NCBI GenBank assembly: GCA_964441765.1
Contig: CAYTVI010000005.1
Coordinates: forward strand, 1-50,222
DNA: 50,222 nt
Reading direction: 5' to 3'
Source of the DNA: Sulfurospirillum sp964441765
GTDB taxonomy: Bacteria; Campylobacterota; Campylobacteria; Campylobacterales; Sulfurospirillaceae
Under the pieces are notes generated by a model that searched no databases, had not been told where the DNA came from, and worked only from the letters and a program-made list of their open reading frames with translations. Position 1 is the first letter of the stretch; each line of letters opens with the position of its first letter. Below are positions 15,038 to 23,253 of the stretch, piece by piece. Made by a program: the position numbers and the translations under genes.

Positions 15038-16657
15038 TTATTTTTCGTTTTCACCCTGAGATGTTTGGATAGGCACTAAAATCGTTATCATGGCACAACG
15101 TTCACACATTTCGCCGTTTTGAAAAACATAACTTACGTTGGTACCACTGATGGTTCCTTGCATCTGTTTTTCAATAATTTGCTGTGACATATAAAGTCCT
15201 ATGCCTGTACCTGAGGATTTATGTTTGGTGGTAAAATAAGGTTCAAACATCCTATCTCTCACCGTATCACTAATCCCACCACCATTGTCGATCACACTAA
15301 TCATTGCATTGCCAGCTTGGTTACTAATCACCACTTCAATACACTTTGATGCAGGCTGACTCTCTTCAAGTGCATCTTTGGCATTGGAAAAAAGATTCAT
15401 AATGACTTGAGAAAATTCATTCGGATATCCTGTGATGTGAATATCTGACGCGCAATTAAGATACATCTCAATGCCTGCTTTCGCATAATACTCTTTAACC
15501 AATTGCATACTGTAAAGAACAGACTTCTTAAGGCTAAACTCTTCCGCAGTTTTATTGGGCTTGAAAAAATTACGGAAATCATCAATCGTACGAGACATTA
15601 AAGAAGCTAATGCAATACCCTCTTTTGCTTGTTGGTCAATAAACGCATCGCTTAATTCTAACCCAGCCATCCGCTTCATTTGAAAGCTTTGAATAATGAG
15701 TACCATTGCGTTTAGTGGTTGTCGCCACTGATGCGCAATGTTGCCTATCATTTCACCCATCGACGCTAGACGGGATTGTCTAAACATAATTTCATCTTTT
15801 TTACGACTCAGCTCCACTTCATGCGCAATGCGCTCTTCCAACCCACGATTTAACTCTTGTAATTCTTTAGTTTTAACATCTACCATATTGGCTAATCGTG
15901 TATGTAAAAGACGAATATTTTGAAGCAATACGATGGCTAAAAGTGCCGCAAAGGCAATCGTTCCTATGGTTACGACAACAATCCACTCAAAGGTATTGTC
16001 ATACACCACTTCCGTCTTTGCAAACCCCTCTTTTGCACTGTGAAAATTAAGATGAATTAAGCCTGTAATATCAATATTGATTGAGTAAACGCTGGGATAA
16101 AGCTCATCTTGAAGTGTTTCATACGCCTCAAAGGTTTGTGAGGTTTCAAAATAATTAAACATTTTATATAAAATACCATCAATGGTATGCATTTTTATCT
16201 CTATCTTATCGATAGAGCTACTCTCTTCTTTGGCTTGGACATCATTTTTAGCCCCTTCCTTGAAAAGTCCCCATGAACGTGCAAGCTTAATCAACCAATC
16301 ACTCTCATCAATACTCAAAGAGTTTTTATACTCTAAAAGTTCAATTTGACTTAATTCTTGTGCTAATTCGATAATCACCTTGCCATCTTGCGCACTAATA
16401 ATGCCCTTTTCAATATCTCGAATCGTATCTAAAATATTGACCGTATAAATATCTTTGAGATTTTCCAAACGAATCGTAGGAAGCATACGCTTGGTGTATA
16501 AAATATCAAAATTATTTTTAATACGATTGATACTCATATGAGCAAAACTACCAATAAAAAGCATCCCTGTCACCATAATTAAAAAGAGCAATGTTGTCTT
16601 TTTAGCAATGGTCATCTCATTGATACTTCCCATAAAATCAGCAAAGGGATTAGTCAT
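15038..16657 (-). CDS. Membrane sensor histidine kinase (periplasmic four-helix-type input)
   Basis: A 539-residue kinase with a membrane helix at about 20-45, a helical periplasmic region of about 170 residues and a second helix near 225-245. A coiled coil follows (ELQELNRGLEERIAHEVEL), then HisKA with IGNIAHQWRQPLNAM, the group whose phospho-His is followed by QWRQPLN. The ATPase boxes are NLFSNAKDALEE, VIDNGGGIS and GTGIGLYMSQQI. An unusual CERC pair lies in an insert just before the last strand. The gene overlaps the binding-protein gene by eight bases. The periplasmic helices may receive the ligand-bound binding protein encoded upstream. Confidence 0.9.
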   Translation of the reverse strand: MTNPFADFMGSINEMTIAKKTTLLFLIMVTGMLFIGSFAHMSINRIKNNFDILYTKRMLPTIRLENLKDIYTVNILDTIRDIEKGIISAQDGKVIIELAQELSQIELLEYKNSLSIDESDWLIKLARSWGLFKEGAKNDVQAKEESSSIDKIEIKMHTIDGILYKMFNYFETSQTFEAYETLQDELYPSVYSINIDITGLIHLNFHSAKEGFAKTEVVYDNTFEWIVVVTIGTIAFAALLAIVLLQNIRLLHTRLANMVDVKTKELQELNRGLEERIAHEVELSRKKDEIMFRQSRLASMGEMIGNIAHQWRQPLNAMVLIIQSFQMKRMAGLELSDAFIDQQAKEGIALASLMSRTIDDFRNFFKPNKTAEEFSLKKSVLYSMQLVKEYYAKAGIEMYLNCASDIHITGYPNEFSQVIMNLFSNAKDALEESQPASKCIEVVISNQAGNAMISVIDNGGGISDTVRDRMFEPYFTTKHKSSGTGIGLYMSQQIIEKQMQGTISGTNVSYVFQNGEMCERCAMITILVPIQTSQGENEK

Positions 16658-17813
16658 CGCTCTTACCTACGGAGAAAAAATCATCATCAACATATTCACT
16701 CAAATGAACGCGATGCAAACATTTACATCGCTCATCTCTGTTTTTTGAAACCGCTTTTTCGTCCAAGCTTTTTGAAAAGCTGGCTAATTGTTTGATAAAT
16801 TCTTCTTTTGTAAATGAGGGACCAAGGGTTTTAAACACTTCAGCAATCATCCTTGCTGCGAAAAACCCTTCTAAAGAGACGTGGCTCAAAGCTTCTTTAG
16901 GATGGTATTTTTTCATAAGTTGCCTATAATGTTCTACCTCATCTACATCGGCTGTCCAAGGAGAAGGTACCACTTGCGCAAACGTAATGCCTTTACCATC
17001 CTCTGCAAGCATATCAATCAACTGACGAGGCTCAACAAATGAAAAGAGTCCAAAATGAACATTGCGGTCTATCTTTTCACTTTTTCGTGCACGCTTGATA
17101 AACTCGCCAACGGGCATGGTTGAGCCTATCATTAAAATGACCTCAGGGTAACATTGCTCTATCTCATAAAGTGCATTTCCCACGGAGAGCGTGTTGCGCT
17201 TATAGCTTCCTTCACAAGCAAGCGCTAAATTGCGACGTTCAAGCGAGCTCTTAACCCCTTTAAGACCGGCTCGCCCATACGCGTCATTTTGGTAAAAAAG
17301 AGCAATTTTTTTTAAATTTAACTCGTTAACATAGTAATTTATGAGCTTTTCAACCTCGTCCATATCACCCGCACGTGCATTTAAAACAAGGGGATTAGGG
17401 GGATTTCGTAAAAATTCCGCTCCTGTGTAAGCACCTACAAAAGGAATTCTTTTTTCTTGAGCAATCGGAAAAACAGCTTCAGCAACAGGCGTTCCGATAA
17501 CGCCAAAGAGAGCAAAAATTTTATCTTGTTCGATTAATTCTTTGACATTTTCAATCGCAATACGAGGCTCATAACGGTCATCTTTAGCAATAATGCGTAT
17601 CTTACGATCATACACACCCCCTTGCTCGTTCAAGTTAGCAAGGTAAAGATTTGCTCCCATTAAAAATTGATTACCTACACTGTTAAGTCCCCCACTAAAA
17701 GGACCGCTCATGCCTAATAAAATAGTATTGCTTTGAAATTTTTGATTGTAGATATAATAAGGCAAAGCGATGAGTGTTAAAAAGAAAAGGAGTATGGCTA
17801 TAAGAATCCGCAT
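16650..17813 (-). CDS. LivK-type periplasmic ligand-binding protein, probable sensor component
   Basis: A 387-residue Peripla_BP_6 (branched-chain amino acid receptor type) protein: ILLGMSGPFSGGLNSVG at the start of the fold, NEQGGVYDRKIRIIAKDD, then FALFGVIGTPVAEAV. The N-terminus is one uncleaved-looking hydrophobic helix, so it may stay anchored. No permease or ATPase is nearby. It is instead translationally coupled to a histidine kinase and a response regulator, so a role in sensing rather than uptake is likely. The C-terminus holds a CKC motif and an acidic tail of no known function. Ligand unknown: amino acids, amides or small aromatics are typical. Confidence 0.88.
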   Translation of the reverse strand: MRILIAILLFFLTLIALPYYIYNQKFQSNTILLGMSGPFSGGLNSVGNQFLMGANLYLANLNEQGGVYDRKIRIIAKDDRYEPRIAIENVKELIEQDKIFALFGVIGTPVAEAVFPIAQEKRIPFVGAYTGAEFLRNPPNPLVLNARAGDMDEVEKLINYYVNELNLKKIALFYQNDAYGRAGLKGVKSSLERRNLALACEGSYKRNTLSVGNALYEIEQCYPEVILMIGSTMPVGEFIKRARKSEKIDRNVHFGLFSFVEPRQLIDMLAEDGKGITFAQVVPSPWTADVDEVEHYRQLMKKYHPKEALSHVSLEGFFAARMIAEVFKTLGPSFTKEEFIKQLASFSKSLDEKAVSKNRDERCKCLHRVHLSEYVDDDFFSVGKSDD

Positions 17814-17841
17814 CTTGTAGTCTTTCGTGGTAATTTAGGGA

Positions 17842-17847
17842 TATAAT
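17842..17847 (+). promoter_or_regulatory. -10 box upstream of the SAM methyltransferase
   Basis: A perfect TATAAT about 90 bases before the methyltransferase start, in the 123-base divergent region. The leader between them is A+T-rich with no obvious structure. Confidence 0.4.
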
Positions 17848-17936
17848 AGCACTACTTTTTTATAAAATGGCTTAATTTAGTTAAAAAATATTTACTTAAA
17901 TAGATATTTTCAAATAAATACGAAAAAGAGTTAAAA

Positions 17937-18578
17937 ATGCTTTGTAAAATATGTTTATCTCCTACAAAACTTTGGGAGAATAATCGCTTTACGCAACGTT
18001 ATATGCATTGTTCAGAGTGTCAGCTTATTGCACAAGAAGACGCGTGTAACGTAAGCGAAGAGCGTGAAAAACAACAATACGACCAGCACCATAATAGCCT
18101 TGAAAATGAAGGTTATGTGGCTATGTTTGAAACATTTTTGGATTTTTTCTGGAAAGAATTTACATGTAAAGATATTTCATGCCTAGATTTTGGCTCAGGA
18201 CCAACTCCTGTTTTAAGTACTTTATTACAACGACGCGGTGCTTGTGTTGATTGTTACGATAAATTCTACCAACCCCAAAGAGTTTTTGAAAACAAAGCGT
18301 ATGACCTTATTACTTCAACGGAAGTTTTTGAGCATTTAGACAATCCCGTAGAAACATTGAATGTGTTAGCACAACATCTAAAACCTCAAGGGTATATTGC
18401 ACTTATGACACTCTTTCACGATAATTCCGTCGAAAATTTTTGGACATGGTGGTACCGAAGAGATCCTACGCACATTACCTTTTACACACCAAAAACGATA
18501 ACAATTTTAGCAGATAGGTGTGGCTTAAACGTTATTAAAACGGATGAAAAAAGGATTATTTTATTGCAAAAACGGTAG
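17937..18578 (+). CDS. Class I SAM-dependent methyltransferase with an N-terminal Cys4 motif
   Basis: A 213-residue protein. The N-terminus has two CxxC pairs (CKIC at residues 3-6 and CSEC around residue 30) suggesting a zinc knuckle. A Rossmann methyltransferase follows: motif I is CLDFGSGPTP, motif II the acidic end VDCYDKFY, and LITSTEVFEHLDNP resembles the post-I/motif IV region of SAM-binding small-molecule methyltransferases. The last part (HITFYTPKTITIL) matches the Methyltransf_23-like group. Substrate unknown. One TTACATGTAA copy encodes Phe-Thr-Cys-Lys. The stop codon lies inside a terminator hairpin. Confidence 0.85.
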   Translation: MLCKICLSPTKLWENNRFTQRYMHCSECQLIAQEDACNVSEEREKQQYDQHHNSLENEGYVAMFETFLDFFWKEFTCKDISCLDFGSGPTPVLSTLLQRRGACVDCYDKFYQPQRVFENKAYDLITSTEVFEHLDNPVETLNVLAQHLKPQGYIALMTLFHDNSVENFWTWWYRRDPTHITFYTPKTITILADRCGLNVIKTDEKRIILLQKR

Positions 18579-18598
18579 CACTTTTATGCTACCGTTTT
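18569..18598. terminator. Bidirectional terminator hairpin
   Basis: A 12-bp perfect stem, AAAACGGTAGCA and TGCTACCGTTTT, with a CTTTTA loop. It ends eight bases before the 3' end of the convergent gene at 18606, and has T runs on each strand. Confidence 0.88.
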
Positions 18599-18605
18599 GG
18601 GTAAA

Positions 18606-18923
18606 TTATCGGTAATAGCGGTAACTATCATAGCGATCGTATCTGTGATGAGGGTGGTGATGTCGTCTTGGAGGATTATCGATAATAATCACTCTTTCTC
18701 TTACATACGGCTCTCTATAAATGACTGTCGGTCTTGGCTCATAATAGACAGGGCTTTCAACATAACGGGTTGGTTGTTGATTTGCTCCTAATAAATTTCC
18801 AAGTAATATAATAGCTCCAGCACCAAGAAGAGCACCTTGTTCTCTATCGCCCATGGCGTGAGCGCTTGTCGCGCCACTTAAAACCAAAAGGATTGAGATA
18901 AATACCATTTTTAACGTTTTCAT
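18606..18923 (-). CDS. Small exported protein with a His/Arg/Tyr-rich tail
   Basis: A 105-residue protein with a clear signal peptide (cleavage near TSAHA). A short hydrophobic glycine-containing segment follows (GALLGAGAIILLGNLLGA), then a polar tail. The last 25 residues are almost only His, Arg, Tyr, Asp and Pro, including HHHPHHRYDRYDSYRYYR. The start has a strong AAAAGGAG site. I do not recognise the family. Similar short glycine-rich membrane/tail proteins are annotated as hypothetical in many proteobacteria. The tail could bind metal or anionic polymers, but this is a guess. Confidence 0.8.
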   Translation of the reverse strand: MKTLKMVFISILLVLSGATSAHAMGDREQGALLGAGAIILLGNLLGANQQPTRYVESPVYYEPRPTVIYREPYVRERVIIIDNPPRRHHHPHHRYDRYDSYRYYR

Positions 18924-18983
18924 GGGTTACTCCTTTTATTGATACCGCAGTATAAATAAAAATTGTGAACTCTTTGTGAATTT

Positions 18984-20168
18984 TTAGTACCTTTGAATCC
19001 ACTTCCAATAAAATCCAAAAAAAAGAAACCCAATCCCAAGAAAACAGGTTATCATCCATAACGCAAAACCCATTTCAAACAAGGCACCTATCAAAAATGA
19101 ACACGCTGTGCTCATCCCCATAAACACCATATCATTATAAGCAATCACCCGTCCATAAAAAGCAGGTTCTGTTTCGTATTGAAGGAGCGTATAGGTATAT
19201 GACCACAGTGTTGTTGTAAACAAACCGCACAACATGATACCAATGAAACTCACATAAAAATCATACTGCAATAATCCCCACAGAATAATAGACAATCCTT
19301 GTGCGATAAAAATCCAAAAAAGTGTTTGAGGGTTTGTCCAACGGCTTAAAAAAAATTGCCCTAGTACAAGCGAAACAGCCCGTGAAGCATTGATAAATCC
19401 CATAACTAACGCAACAGAGAGAATTTCTTTGTAGTGATAATCCGCCAAAAGAGCAATTAAGGCATCGTAAGCGCTCAATCCCACACTCGCATGCAAAAGA
19501 ATTAAATGGACAATCTTCGGATGAGATTTGAGGTAATAGTATCCACTGCGTATCATCTCTAAAACAGCAGGAGCATTTTTGGTGGCAAGGGTGGGCACAT
19601 CAAGACCTAAGAGCAGATAAAAACCTATCGTATAAATGACCATGTCGGCAATAAAAGCACTTGTGGTTCCAAGGTGATGAATGTAAAATCCTGCAATTGC
19701 CATACCAAGCGCATAAGAGAGTGACCAGATAATAGAGTGAATTTCATTGGCGATTTTCAAATCATGGTCATCCAAAAGTTTAGGCAACAAAGACATCTCT
19801 GTTTGAAAATAGATACTTCCTGTTCCCATACGAATGAAAATCAAACCCAAAAGAGCCCATACAAAGTCAAGTGAATCGATAAAAATGAGAAAAAAGACCG
19901 TCACAATTTCAATCAATGTTAAAAAAAGCATAAATTTTTTCGTATCGACTTTATCAATAATCGCACCACTAAAAGGGGCTAGAAGCATCGAGGGTAAAAA
20001 CGTAAATGCCGCCGCAGAGCTTAACACCCAAACAGGTGCGTTTAATTCAATCAAAAGGGTGTAAATCGCCATATGGCTAAACCACGCTCCAAAATAGCAA
20101 ATCAGCTGAATGACGCTTAGTCTTCGAAGCGTTGGGTGGCTTTTTAACAATGTTACATATGCAGACAT
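18984..20168 (-). CDS. Major facilitator superfamily transporter
   Basis: A 394-residue protein with about twelve membrane helices. MFS features include the loop 2-3 segment PFSGAIIDKVDTKKFMLF (the G-x-x-x-D-R-x-x-R/K position) and a long central loop around residues 185-210. The type resembles MFS_3 (enterobactin-exporter-like) and macrolide-efflux relatives. The ATG at 20168 has a GGAGAGA site. It stands between the small exported protein and the divergent chemoreceptor; no neighbour suggests the substrate. Confidence 0.88.
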   Translation of the reverse strand: MSAYVTLLKSHPTLRRLSVIQLICYFGAWFSHMAIYTLLIELNAPVWVLSSAAAFTFLPSMLLAPFSGAIIDKVDTKKFMLFLTLIEIVTVFFLIFIDSLDFVWALLGLIFIRMGTGSIYFQTEMSLLPKLLDDHDLKIANEIHSIIWSLSYALGMAIAGFYIHHLGTTSAFIADMVIYTIGFYLLLGLDVPTLATKNAPAVLEMIRSGYYYLKSHPKIVHLILLHASVGLSAYDALIALLADYHYKEILSVALVMGFINASRAVSLVLGQFFLSRWTNPQTLFWIFIAQGLSIILWGLLQYDFYVSFIGIMLCGLFTTTLWSYTYTLLQYETEPAFYGRVIAYNDMVFMGMSTACSFLIGALFEMGFALWMITCFLGIGFLFFGFYWKWIQRY

Positions 20169-20237
20169 TCTCTCTCCGTTTCTTCGTAAAACGAAATTCT
20201 ACCTTTTTTAACTAAATACAAAATGGCATGAATATGT

Positions 20238-20243
20238 TACAAT
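20238..20243 (+). promoter_or_regulatory. Candidate -10 box for the Cache chemoreceptor
   Basis: TACAAT, 31 bases upstream of the start at 20275, which is preceded by AAGGAGA. Confidence 0.4.
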
Positions 20244-20274
20244 GAGGAAGTTATACGAGTAATAAGGAGACACA

Positions 20275-21966
20275 ATGAAAATATCAACGCGTATTCTCAT
20301 CACATTAGTTCTTTCATTGGCGATTTTGGGAAGCACCATTATTGGTATTTCATACGTTAATACGCTGAAAAATGAGAAAATGTTTTTAGAAGAGTATCAA
20401 AAAAGCTCTTACGCTTTTTATGAAAATGAACTCAAAACCATCATGAGTATCGCGCATCAAACCTCGATGGCGATTTATAAAACACAAAAGGAAAAAGGCA
20501 TTCCTGATGAGAAAATCAAAGAGGCTATTTTAGATAAGTTTGATGAATTGCGTTTTTTTGATGATAAAAGTGGCTATATCTTTGTTTATGAGATGGATGG
20601 AACCAATGTGCTCCTTCCAACCAACAAAGCCCTTAAGGGTAAAAACATGATTGATGTGAAAGACTCCAAAGGGAAATTTTTTCTCAAAGAGCTTCTTGAA
20701 GCCGCTAAGAAAGGGGGAGGGATTGTTGGTTATGAATTTCCGAAAGTCAAAGATGGTCAGCCTTTCTTAAAATTCTCCTATTCAATACCCTTTGCACCCT
20801 ATAATTGGATGATGGGCACAGGCATTTATGTTGACAATGTCGAAACGGAGGTTGCAAAACTTCGTGCTCAAATTCATAATAACACGGTGGCGCAGATGAC
20901 CACATTTGTCATTATGTCCTTTGTCTTAATTCTTTTAGGTATTGCGATTACCCTTGTGATGGTACGCAAAACCATTACCACGCCACTGAATAAACTCATT
21001 GCAAGAGCAGACAATCTCTCCAGCGGTGATGGAGATTTGACCCGTACCTTAGAAGTTGAAGGGCATGATGAAATAGCCCAAGCTAGCCAAAGCATTAACC
21101 GTTTTATTGAGAAAGTGCGCATTCTTATTAGTGAGGCTAAAAATCTTGCCAATGAGAACTCTTCTATCTCCAATGAACTCTCATCGACCTCTTTACATGT
21201 AGGACGCTCCGTTGAAACTTCGATGGAAATCGTAGGCGAGACAACATCAAAAGCCAATACCCTCAAGAGTGAGATGTCAGAAGGTATGAATGAGGCAAAA
21301 CATGGCAAAGAAGAACTTTTAAAAGCCAATAGCTATCTCAAAGAAGCGAACAATGCCATTTTAGCACTCACAAGTGATATTCAGCAAAGTGCTGCAACAG
21401 AAATTGAGCTTGCACATAAAATCCAACAACTCAGCTCAGACGCGGCTCAAGTCAAAGATATTTTGGTTGTTATTGGTGATATTGCCGACCAAACAAACCT
21501 TTTAGCCCTCAATGCAGCGATTGAAGCGGCACGTGCGGGAGAGCATGGACGAGGATTTGCGGTTGTGGCTGATGAAGTACGCAAACTAGCAGAGCGTACA
21601 CAAAAGAGTTTACAAGAGATTAACGCAACGATTAATGTTATCGTTCAAGCCATTGTCGATAGCTCTGAGCAGATGACTGCCAATTCTAAAAAAGTTGAAT
21701 CTTTAGCTACGACAGCAAGTGGTGTCGAATCAAAAATCAACAATATGTTCAACGTTATGGGAAATGCAACAAAAGTTTCAGACAATACGGCTGAGAATTA
21801 CCTCAAAACAGGTAAAGATATCGAATATATGATTGATGGCGTTAGTAAAATCAATGAGATTTCCAGCCAAAATGCACGAAGCGTTGAAGAGATAGCCAGT
21901 GCGGCTGAACACCTCAGTCGTATGACAGAAACCCTTAACCTCAAACTTTCTGAATTTAGAACCTGA
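20275..21966 (+). CDS. Methyl-accepting chemotaxis protein with a single Cache domain
   Basis: A 563-residue chemoreceptor. Membrane helix about 7-28; periplasmic sCache_2-type domain to about residue 200 with DKSGYIFVYEMDGTNVLLP and APYNWMMGTGIYVDNVE, a type often binding small carboxylates. The second helix is near 212-235, then HAMP (NLSSGDGDLTRTL) and the signalling domain with the hairpin tip region DQTNLLALNAAIEAARAGE...VADEVRKLAERTQ. The C-terminus ends LKLSEFRT without a CheR/CheB-tethering pentapeptide. Its end is very similar to that of the second chemoreceptor at 34.8-36.4 kb. Ligand unknown. Confidence 0.93.
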   Translation: MKISTRILITLVLSLAILGSTIIGISYVNTLKNEKMFLEEYQKSSYAFYENELKTIMSIAHQTSMAIYKTQKEKGIPDEKIKEAILDKFDELRFFDDKSGYIFVYEMDGTNVLLPTNKALKGKNMIDVKDSKGKFFLKELLEAAKKGGGIVGYEFPKVKDGQPFLKFSYSIPFAPYNWMMGTGIYVDNVETEVAKLRAQIHNNTVAQMTTFVIMSFVLILLGIAITLVMVRKTITTPLNKLIARADNLSSGDGDLTRTLEVEGHDEIAQASQSINRFIEKVRILISEAKNLANENSSISNELSSTSLHVGRSVETSMEIVGETTSKANTLKSEMSEGMNEAKHGKEELLKANSYLKEANNAILALTSDIQQSAATEIELAHKIQQLSSDAAQVKDILVVIGDIADQTNLLALNAAIEAARAGEHGRGFAVVADEVRKLAERTQKSLQEINATINVIVQAIVDSSEQMTANSKKVESLATTASGVESKINNMFNVMGNATKVSDNTAENYLKTGKDIEYMIDGVSKINEISSQNARSVEEIASAAEHLSRMTETLNLKLSEFRT

Positions 21967-21978
21967 TAAGTCAGTATA

Positions 21979-22584
21979 ATGGGTGCTGAATTTTCGATTG
22001 TTTCGACAGCTATTTTATTGATGCTGGTGATTGATCCTTTTGGAAATGTCCCCGTCATCCTCTCTATTTTAAAAGATGTGGATTTAGAGCGCCGAAAGGG
22101 CATCATCGTTCGCGAGATGCTCTTTGGGCTTGCTATTTTAGTCTTATTTTTATTGGGAGGAGAAGGGTTTTTGAACCTTTTTCACCTTGAAACGGATGCT
22201 GTACGAATAGCTGGGGCTGTTATCTTTTTTGTCATTGGTATTAAACTCATTTTCCCTGGAAGTGAAGGGAGTAGTGGGCTTTATGGAACATCTAAAGAGC
22301 CTTTTATTGTTCCCATCGCGATGCCCTTAATTGCTGGCCCTTCCACACTTGCAACCCTTTTGGTTTTAAGCAAATCACACGCTTCTCATTTTGGAGGATT
22401 ATTGGTTGCTCTTTTACTCGCATGGTTTGCCTCCGCTATCATCATGTATCTCTCCCCGCTGTTGTACAAACTTTTACGTGAAAAAGGTCTTTTAGCTTTA
22501 GAAAAATTGATGGGAATGCTCCTTCTAATCATGTCCGTGCAAATGTTTGTTGATGGTATTCGAGGGCTTGTTCACTCCTTTTAA
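21979..22584 (+). CDS. MarC-family integral membrane protein
   Basis: A 201-residue protein with six membrane helices, matching the MarC/YhgN family: AILLMLVIDPFGNVPVILSIL near the start and MPLIAGPSTLATLL in the middle. The function of the family is unclear; the earlier link to multiple antibiotic resistance was not upheld. It begins 12 bases after the chemoreceptor stop. The ATG overlaps a TATAAT-like sequence and has no clear ribosome binding site, so translational coupling to the chemoreceptor is likely. Confidence 0.9.
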   Translation: MGAEFSIVSTAILLMLVIDPFGNVPVILSILKDVDLERRKGIIVREMLFGLAILVLFLLGGEGFLNLFHLETDAVRIAGAVIFFVIGIKLIFPGSEGSSGLYGTSKEPFIVPIAMPLIAGPSTLATLLVLSKSHASHFGGLLVALLLAWFASAIIMYLSPLLYKLLREKGLLALEKLMGMLLLIMSVQMFVDGIRGLVHSF

Positions 22585-22588
22585 TTCT

Positions 22589-22598
22589 TTACATGTAA
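22589..22598. repeat. TTACATGTAA copy between convergent marC-like and msrA genes
   Basis: Perfect copy filling most of the 17-base gap between two gene 3' ends. Confidence 0.9.
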
Positions 22599-22601
22599 AA
22601 G

Positions 22602-23129
22602 CTAGTGAGCCATCTTTTTGTACACTTCTTTAAAGTGCTTCAGTTTAGGAGCAATGACAAACGAACAATACCCTTGATGAGGATTATTCTGAAAATAGTG
22701 CTGATGGTAGGCTTCTGCTTCGTAAAAATGAGGCAGGGGAAGAACCTCTGTAACAATAGGCTTCGTAAAGGCTTCTGAGGCTTTTTTTATTGAAGCTATC
22801 GCTATTTGTTTTTGCCTCTCATCATGGTAAAAAATTACTGAGCGGTACTGTGTACCTACATCATTCCCTTGGGCATTAAGTGTTGTAGGATCATGGATAA
22901 GCCAAAAGATTTTTAAAATTTCATCAAAAGAGATGATGGTCGTATCAAAAGTGATATGCACGACTTCCGCATGATGGGTCGTCCCACGACAGACTTGCTC
23001 ATACGTAGGATTTTCTACCTCACCTCCTGCATACCCACTGACAACCTCTATGACACCTTCTATTTGTGAAAAAATAGCTTCTAAACACCAAAAACATCCG
23101 CCACCTAATGTGATACTCTCATGCTTCAT
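22602..23129 (-). CDS. msrA: Peptide-methionine (S)-S-oxide reductase
   Basis: Repairs S-oxidised methionine in proteins. The catalytic GGGCFWCLEAIFS is at the N-terminus, followed by GVIEVVSGYAGG, YEQVCRGTTHHAEVV and DVGTQYRSVIFYH, all diagnostic of MsrA. The longer frame starts at 23156, but the AAGGAG site lies between the two candidates and places the start at the ATG at 23129 (MKHESITLGG), giving 175 residues. No signal peptide, so cytoplasmic. Only the N-terminal cysteine motif is obvious; no fused MsrB domain. Confidence 0.95.
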   Translation of the reverse strand: MKHESITLGGGCFWCLEAIFSQIEGVIEVVSGYAGGEVENPTYEQVCRGTTHHAEVVHITFDTTIISFDEILKIFWLIHDPTTLNAQGNDVGTQYRSVIFYHDERQKQIAIASIKKASEAFTKPIVTEVLPLPHFYEAEAYHQHYFQNNPHQGYCSFVIAPKLKHFKEVYKKMAH

Positions 23130-23177
23130 ACGTTTCTCCTTGAAGAACTTTTTCATAATGTGATTGATTATAACACG

Positions 23178-23187
23178 TTACATGTAA
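23178..23187. repeat. TTACATGTAA copy in the msrA/mlaE divergent region
   Basis: Perfect copy 49 bases upstream of the msrA start and 37 bases upstream of the mlaE -10 box. Confidence 0.9.
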
Positions 23188-23223
23188 ATCACCCTTATGC
23201 CATTTTGAGTAATCAATTTATGT

Positions 23224-23229
23224 TATAAT
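23224..23229 (+). promoter_or_regulatory. -10 box of the Mla-like operon
   Basis: TATAAT, 24 bases before the start at 23254. It probably drives the run of seven closely spaced genes to 28841, since no terminator is visible inside that run. Confidence 0.6.
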
Positions 23230-23253
23230 AAGTAAAAAATAGGTGTCTACACG

